Shown here: one piece after another, positions 60,161-64,000 of the stretch
Layout of the letters: every line of letters begins with the position of its first letter
Position numbering within the stretch: position 1 is the stretch's first letter
Assembly: GCA_022563255.1 (NCBI GenBank)
Contig: JADFNS010000014.1
Span: forward strand, 1-64,000
Direction of reading: 5' to 3'
Source: Pseudomonadota bacterium
Lineage (GTDB): Bacteria; Pseudomonadota; Gammaproteobacteria; Steroidobacterales; Woeseiaceae
DNA length: 64,000 nt
Notes under the pieces: model-generated
Seen by the model: the letters and a program-made list of their open reading frames with translations, nothing else
Told to the model about the DNA's origin: nothing
The model's database searches: none
Position numbers and translations under genes: made by a program

Positions 60161-61213
60161 TTATTTCCTGCCAGCTGCGATAAGACGACGCGCCAGTTCG
60201 TCGGCGAGTTCGTTGGTCGGTCTGCCAGACTCTGCGGCATCCCTAAAAAGCGCCTCAAGTCGTTGCGGAATCTTCTCAACATCGCGCCGGACCTGATCTG
60301 CCGAGCTCGCACCATTGTATTCGTGCCAGACGCTGATAATTCCACCGGCGTTAATGACGTAATCAGGTGCGAAGAGAATTTCGCGATCGGCCAGACGAGC
60401 GCCATCCGCCACGGTGGACAGTTGGTTGTTCGCGGCGCCGGCGATGAGCTTCGCCTTGATTTTGGGAATTGTTGCGGACGTCAGAATGTTACCAAGAGCG
60501 CACGGCGCAAGAACGTCTGCGTCGGCGTACAGAATTTCAGACGGTGAAATTATCTCTACAGGCAATGAGTCGCTCACGATTTTGAGATTCTCGCGGTTGA
60601 CATCGGCGACCAGGATTTTCGCGCCGGCTTCGTGCAGGAGCTTGCAAAGATGCCCGCCGACGTGGCCGACGCCCTGGACGGCGACGGTCAACCCTTCGCA
60701 AGAGTCTCGGCCGAGGCGGGTCTTGACCGCTGCATTGATTCCCCAAAAAACGCCGATGGCGGTCCAGGGGGACGGATCGCCCCCGGCGCTGTCGCCGGAC
60801 TGCGGCAAACCGAAGACGAATTTTGTTTGTTGTCGTACATGCTGCATGTCATCGATGGAAACGCCGACGTCCTCAGCGGTGATGTAGCTGCCACCCAAGG
60901 AGTCTACTTTGCGCCCAAGCGCCGCAAAGAGCTCGCTTGATTTGGGCGCCGCGTCGTCTGCGAGTATGACGGCTTTGCCGCCGCCGAAAGGCAGGCTCGC
61001 GACGGCATTCTTGTAGGTCATACCACGCGAGAGTCTCAATGCGTCGGTCAACGCATCGGCATCGCTCGCATACGACCAGCGACGACAGCCGCCAGCGGCC
61101 GGGCCGAGGACCGTGGAATGGACGGCGATGATGACGCGGAGTCCGCTCGCTTCGTCGTTGAAAAAGTGCAGCGATTCGTGGTCGTCGAATTCGGCGTGAT
61201 CAAAGATGCCCAT
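60161..61213 (-). CDS. Leucine dehydrogenase (Leu/Val/Phe dehydrogenase family)
   Basis: The ATG at 61213 gives 350 residues. The catalytic lysines are Lys68 in MTYKNAV and Lys80 in PFGGGKAVI; the NAD-binding motif is VQGVGHVGGHLCKLLHEAG, followed by the acidic VADVN. Substrate-site blocks GPAAGGCRRW and SYITAEDVGV are present. The enzyme deaminates branched-chain amino acids to their 2-oxoacids, the substrates of the downstream E1-E2 complex. Codons upstream of 61213 in the same frame have no family match. The gene leads a six-gene minus-strand operon (leuDH, E1a, E1b, E2, dgcN, dgcA). Confidence 0.93.
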   Translation of the reverse strand: MGIFDHAEFDDHESLHFFNDEASGLRVIIAVHSTVLGPAAGGCRRWSYASDADALTDALRLSRGMTYKNAVASLPFGGGKAVILADDAAPKSSELFAALGRKVDSLGGSYITAEDVGVSIDDMQHVRQQTKFVFGLPQSGDSAGGDPSPWTAIGVFWGINAAVKTRLGRDSCEGLTVAVQGVGHVGGHLCKLLHEAGAKILVADVNRENLKIVSDSLPVEIISPSEILYADADVLAPCALGNILTSATIPKIKAKLIAGAANNQLSTVADGARLADREILFAPDYVINAGGIISVWHEYNGASSADQVRRDVEKIPQRLEALFRDAAESGRPTNELADELARRLIAAGRK

Positions 61214-61346
61214 GCTTCTCCCCAGCGTGCACTGCATAGATTGACTAATATACCGCGATTTAAGGCCATAAAACTTGCGAAACCCTTTATGTAAGTTCAA
61301 AAGAGCGCATAATTAATGTGATTTTAGCAATAGAAGAGACTAGATC
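61214..61346. promoter_or_regulatory. Divergent promoter region of the bkd operon and the Lrp-type regulator
   Basis: This AT-rich 133-base gap separates the leucine dehydrogenase start from the regulator start and must hold both promoters and, most likely, Lrp-type binding sites. No well-matched hexamers could be fixed with confidence by eye. Confidence 0.4.
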
Positions 61347-61814
61347 ATGCAAGGCGTTTCGCTCGATCATACGGATCGAAAAATACTCGATTTGCTGCAG
61401 ACCAACGCGGGTATTAACGCGACGGCGATCGGTGAACGAATTGGTTTGTCGCAATCGGCCTGCTGGCGTCGGATTCAACGCATGCGCGAGGATGGAGTTA
61501 TTCGCGACCAGCCCGTGGTTTTGGATCGCGAGAAAGTCGGACTGACCACGATGGTGTTCGCGCACGTGAAGCTGACGTCCCACGGGCGCAGCAATATTTC
61601 CGCTTTTGCCGAGGCGGTCAAGCGTTATCCGGAGGTGATGGACTGCTATGTCGTGCTGGGTAACGTTGATTTTCTGTTACGAATTGTTGCCGCGGACATC
61701 AAGGCCTATGAGCAGTTCTTTTTTGAGAAATTGTCGCAGTTGCCGGGAATTCAGGAAGTGAATTCGAGCATCGTGCTGTCGGACATAAAGCACACAACGG
61801 CGTTACCCATTTAA
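61347..61814 (+). CDS. Lrp/AsnC family transcriptional regulator
   Basis: A 155-residue regulator with an N-terminal winged helix (DHTDRKILDLLQTNAGINATAIGERIGLSQSACWRRIQRMREDGVI, seen as separate blocks) and a C-terminal RAM/ligand domain (about 65-150; TTMVFAHVKLTSHGR, VMDCYVVLGNVDFLLRIVAADI). Such proteins sense amino acids. Its divergent position to the leucine dehydrogenase/bkd operon makes it the probable BkdR-type activator responding to branched-chain amino acids. The stop overlaps the isoaspartyl peptidase gene by 12 bases in convergent orientation. Confidence 0.92.
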   Translation: MQGVSLDHTDRKILDLLQTNAGINATAIGERIGLSQSACWRRIQRMREDGVIRDQPVVLDREKVGLTTMVFAHVKLTSHGRSNISAFAEAVKRYPEVMDCYVVLGNVDFLLRIVAADIKAYEQFFFEKLSQLPGIQEVNSSIVLSDIKHTTALPI

Positions 61815-62702
61815 AGTCAGCTCGAACGTTGCGACATTCAGTGTCGCGAGCGTGGAAACGGATGCTCGCTTCATCCCGTCGGAATTATACAGCGTTGCGA
61901 TTTCGGCATTTCGAGTCACAGCGATGACGCCCGCATCGCCGCCAAGTCTCATGACCTCGGTCAGCATTTCTTCGATCGCAACACTCAGCGCTACTCCCGA
62001 CTTGTAGCGGCAGGCGATCGCAATCGCGCCGCCCGCGCGAATAATGTGTTCGCCGGTACCGGTGCACGACAGGGCGATGTCGTCATCCGCCCAGGTTCCC
62101 GGGCCGATCAAAGGCGTATCACCGACACGACCCTCAAGCTTGCCAAAAGTGCCGCCTGTCGATGTTGCCGCTGAAAGCGCGCCCGACAGATCCAGTGCAA
62201 CGGCGCCGACCGTGCCGTGCGCTTTGTTGTCGATATCATCTTCTGTGACGCCAACCGGGAGTTGGTAATAATTGTCAGGATCCTTGACTTCTTCGCAGTG
62301 ATTGTCGCGTGCGAACTTCGCGGCGCCCGTGCCGACCAACAGCACATGTGGCGTTTTTTCCATCACGTCACGGGCGACTTTGACCGGGCTGACGAAGCCC
62401 GACAAGGCCGCGATGGCACCTGCCTCGCGTGAAGTCCCGGCCATGATGGACGCGTCCAGTTCGACATAGCCGGCGGTGTTTGGCGCCGAACCGCGGCCAG
62501 CGACATACAGTCCGCTGCGTTCAAGCTCCGCGACGGCCAATTCCACGACATCCAGCGAGCACCGGCCGTCAGCGAGTTGGGCTTCGCATGCGCCGGCCAG
62601 TTCACGAAGGTGCTCCTCGACGGCGGCGTAGTCGCGTCCAGGAACGGCGCCGGCGCCGCCGTGCAGTGCCAGCGCGTAGTTTTTAGTCGTTTCTCTCATC
62701 AT
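61803..62702 (-). CDS. Isoaspartyl peptidase/L-asparaginase (Ntn-hydrolase)
   Basis: From ATG 62702 the proenzyme has 299 residues. The N-terminal LALHGGAGAVPGRD and VAGRGSAPNTAGYVELDASIM are family blocks. The autocleavage site lies before Thr164 in AHGTVGAVALD, which becomes the nucleophile of the beta chain. CTGTGEHIIRAG follows. It removes isoaspartyl residues from peptides, or hydrolyses asparagine. This complements the PIMT at the left end of the window, which targets the same damage. The start lies within the last codons of the cytochrome gene (20-base overlap), suggesting co-translation. Confidence 0.93.
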   Translation of the reverse strand: MMRETTKNYALALHGGAGAVPGRDYAAVEEHLRELAGACEAQLADGRCSLDVVELAVAELERSGLYVAGRGSAPNTAGYVELDASIMAGTSREAGAIAALSGFVSPVKVARDVMEKTPHVLLVGTGAAKFARDNHCEEVKDPDNYYQLPVGVTEDDIDNKAHGTVGAVALDLSGALSAATSTGGTFGKLEGRVGDTPLIGPGTWADDDIALSCTGTGEHIIRAGGAIAIACRYKSGVALSVAIEEMLTEVMRLGGDAGVIAVTRNAEIATLYNSDGMKRASVSTLATLNVATFELTLNG

Positions 62703-64000
62703 CAATGTTTGCGGGTTTTTCTTCCGGCTCGGCAACGGTCGCGAGAATAGCGGCAAATTGCGCCGGACGATAGCGCTCGTCGTTGTTCAGGGTGTCGGCA
62801 ATCGGGTCGAGCTGATCTTCGAGAAAGGGGTCGTCAAGTTCTATGACCAGCATCTGGACTGCCATAAAGGCCTGTTCGGCACTGATGTAATCGAGATAGT
62901 TTCCCTCGGCTCCGGTCGCGAGAATTTCGCGCAGCAACTGCAGCTCGCGTCCGCGCAGAAGCTTAGGCGACAACCGGCTTTGCAAGCTGGTGAGAGTCGT
63001 ATCCAGTTCCTGGGCCGCCATCCTGATGGATGCAACATTCTTGCCGCTGGCCCGGTGCAGCGCAGTCAGTCCGGCCTCAATGGCGTCGCCGTCGGTCGGA
63101 GATATGACTCGCGCCAGTGCCATCGCCATGACGAGCGTGCCGTCGTGGATGAACGGTGCGCCTGGACCCGCGCCACCATGGCGTGGCAGCGACCGCCACT
63201 GTAGCGTTTTCATCGAGCGATGACAGGCGTGGCAGTCGTAGAAGCTCAGCTCCGGGAACAGGCTGTTAGCAGCAAAGCGCGGGCCGTTTATCAGCTGCAG
63301 ACGTTGCCGGCCTTCGGCAAGCAGCCCGGCAGCCCACGTGTAACTGTGACTGACGGCGCCTTTGCGCTCACGATAATCCGCATCTACGCGGTAGTGAGCT
63401 TGTCGACCGGCCGTGCGCCAGAGTTCCGTGAAGGTGTCGAGTTCGAAGGCAAGGCGCGGATGTCCGGCGGCCATCATGCGGTGAGTTGCGAACTTGTCGC
63501 GTGTGCCCAGATGGCAAGACAGGCAGAGTGCGGCGCGCTTCTCAATATTTTCCGTTCGATACATGCCGGCGGATACGCTGGCTGCGTGTGCAATGTTCGG
63601 GACGTCGTAGTGTGTGACCAACCAGTTTTCCGCGCCGCCATGGCAGGATTCGCAACCGACACCGTCGGACAAATGAAAGCGTTCACCCCGGCGCTCTGCG
63701 GGAACATTGTCCGCATGACAGTCGAGGCACATCTTTGCGGTCGTTGCGGACTTGAGTCCCAGTCGCGCGGCGATCCGTTTTGATCGATTACTGCCCAGAG
63801 TCTGGTAAGCGCGTGAGTGCGGATCATCCTGGGTCCAGGTGACGTATTCGTTTTGCAAAACGTTCGAGCCGTTGCGAGGTACAGCCGATCCGTGACATTG
63901 CGAAGCAGCGCACGTCGCAACGCCCATGTATGTGTAGGCATCGTCGCCCGGCAGCTCCGCGAGCGCCACAGTCGTCAGGAGAGTGACAAAGGTGAGGAAA
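62683..64000 (-). CDS. Multiheme cytochrome c (c554-like), 5' end outside the window
   Basis: The frame is open to the window edge: the codons before the possible GTG at 63969 read as the end of a signal peptide (FVTLLTTVALA), so the true start is to the right. At least five heme-binding sites are seen in order: CAASQCH (a CX4CH type), CLDCH, CESCH, CLSCH and CHACH. The block HLSDGVGCESCHGGAENWLVTHYD and the AAGHPRLAFELDTF segment match the cytochrome c554/multiheme family used in periplasmic electron transfer in nitrogen or sulfur metabolism. The C-terminal third (about 270-428) is a helical region without hemes. Its redox partner is unknown; sulfur or nitrogen oxides are options given aprMBA in the same genome. 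Confidence 0.88.
   Translation of the reverse strand, partial: FLTFVTLLTTVALAELPGDDAYTYMGVATCAASQCHGSAVPRNGSNVLQNEYVTWTQDDPHSRAYQTLGSNRSKRIAARLGLKSATTAKMCLDCHADNVPAERRGERFHLSDGVGCESCHGGAENWLVTHYDVPNIAHAASVSAGMYRTENIEKRAALCLSCHLGTRDKFATHRMMAAGHPRLAFELDTFTELWRTAGRQAHYRVDADYRERKGAVSHSYTWAAGLLAEGRQRLQLINGPRFAANSLFPELSFYDCHACHRSMKTLQWRSLPRHGGAGPGAPFIHDGTLVMAMALARVISPTDGDAIEAGLTALHRASGKNVASIRMAAQELDTTLTSLQSRLSPKLLRGRELQLLREILATGAEGNYLDYISAEQAFMAVQMLVIELDDPFLEDQLDPIADTLNNDERYRPAQFAAILATVAEPEEKPANIDDERND

Noticed and set aside
1-64000. tRNA, rRNA, CRISPR array, phage or insertion-sequence genes
   Set aside because: None were recognised by eye; no regularly spaced repeats and no transposase or integrase motifs were found.

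Overview
The window looks like chromosomal DNA of a heterotrophic or mixotrophic gammaproteobacterium of moderately high GC content. The basis is the gene set: TonB-dependent receptors, a BamA-like barrel, lipoproteins, a GlyGly-CTERM protein, a cobalamin riboswitch before a BtuB-like receptor, and a sulfur-oxidiser type aprMBA cluster. An uncultured marine-sediment lineage such as Woeseiales would fit, but that placement is inference and was not tested. No rRNA, tRNA, CRISPR array or complete insertion sequence was seen.

Region by region. (1) 1-8.4 kb mixes intact housekeeping genes (3-methyladenine glycosylase, a membrane spermidine-synthase-like protein, an exported PIMT, SixA, an EF-Tu domain-2-like protein, DUF971) with genes broken by short internal deletions: a purine-nucleoside/adenine deaminase, an alpha/beta hydrolase, a PGRP amidase joined head to head to hipB, and hipA. 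(2) 8.6-13.6 kb is one giant exported DUF11 repeat protein with three exact-length 354-bp tandem repeats. Behind it lies a wrecked nucleotidyltransferase gene (13.6-14.4 kb). (3) 14.6-17.7 kb is aprM-aprB-aprA, the dissimilatory APS reductase with its membrane anchor. (4) 17.8-43.9 kb is a long run of genes that together look like a peptidoglycan/muropeptide scavenging locus. (5) 43.9-45.5 kb is a secreted protein gene with an in-frame stop, sharing its C-terminal domain with the 8.6-kb giant gene. (6) 45.6-54.7 kb has a BamA/TamA-like barrel, an acyl-CoA dehydrogenase with a kinase-like partner, a riboswitch-controlled BtuB receptor and an M16 protease. (7) 54.7-61.2 kb is one minus-strand operon: leucine dehydrogenase, branched-chain keto acid dehydrogenase E1a-E1b-E2, then dgcN-dgcA (D-glutamate catabolism), with a divergent Lrp regulator. 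(8) The right edge has an isoaspartyl peptidase and a multiheme cytochrome c that runs out of the window.

How the genes could work together. In region 4, exported amidases, an NlpC/P60 peptidase, an L,D-carboxypeptidase and NamZ would break wall fragments into MurNAc, GlcNAc and peptides. A SusC-like TonB receptor, an AmpG-like permease and an SSS symporter would import them. The kinase, MurQ, NagA and NagB carry the sugars to fructose-6-phosphate. An FAD-linked dehydrogenase of the D-lactate/glycolate type could burn the D-lactate that MurQ releases. A dipeptide epimerase handles L-Ala-D-Glu, LysA decarboxylates diaminopimelate, and DgcN/DgcA 11 kb downstream can use free D-Glu. A MurR/RpiR-type regulator sits at the start. 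Each enzyme call rests on recognised motifs; the integrated scavenging role is inference.
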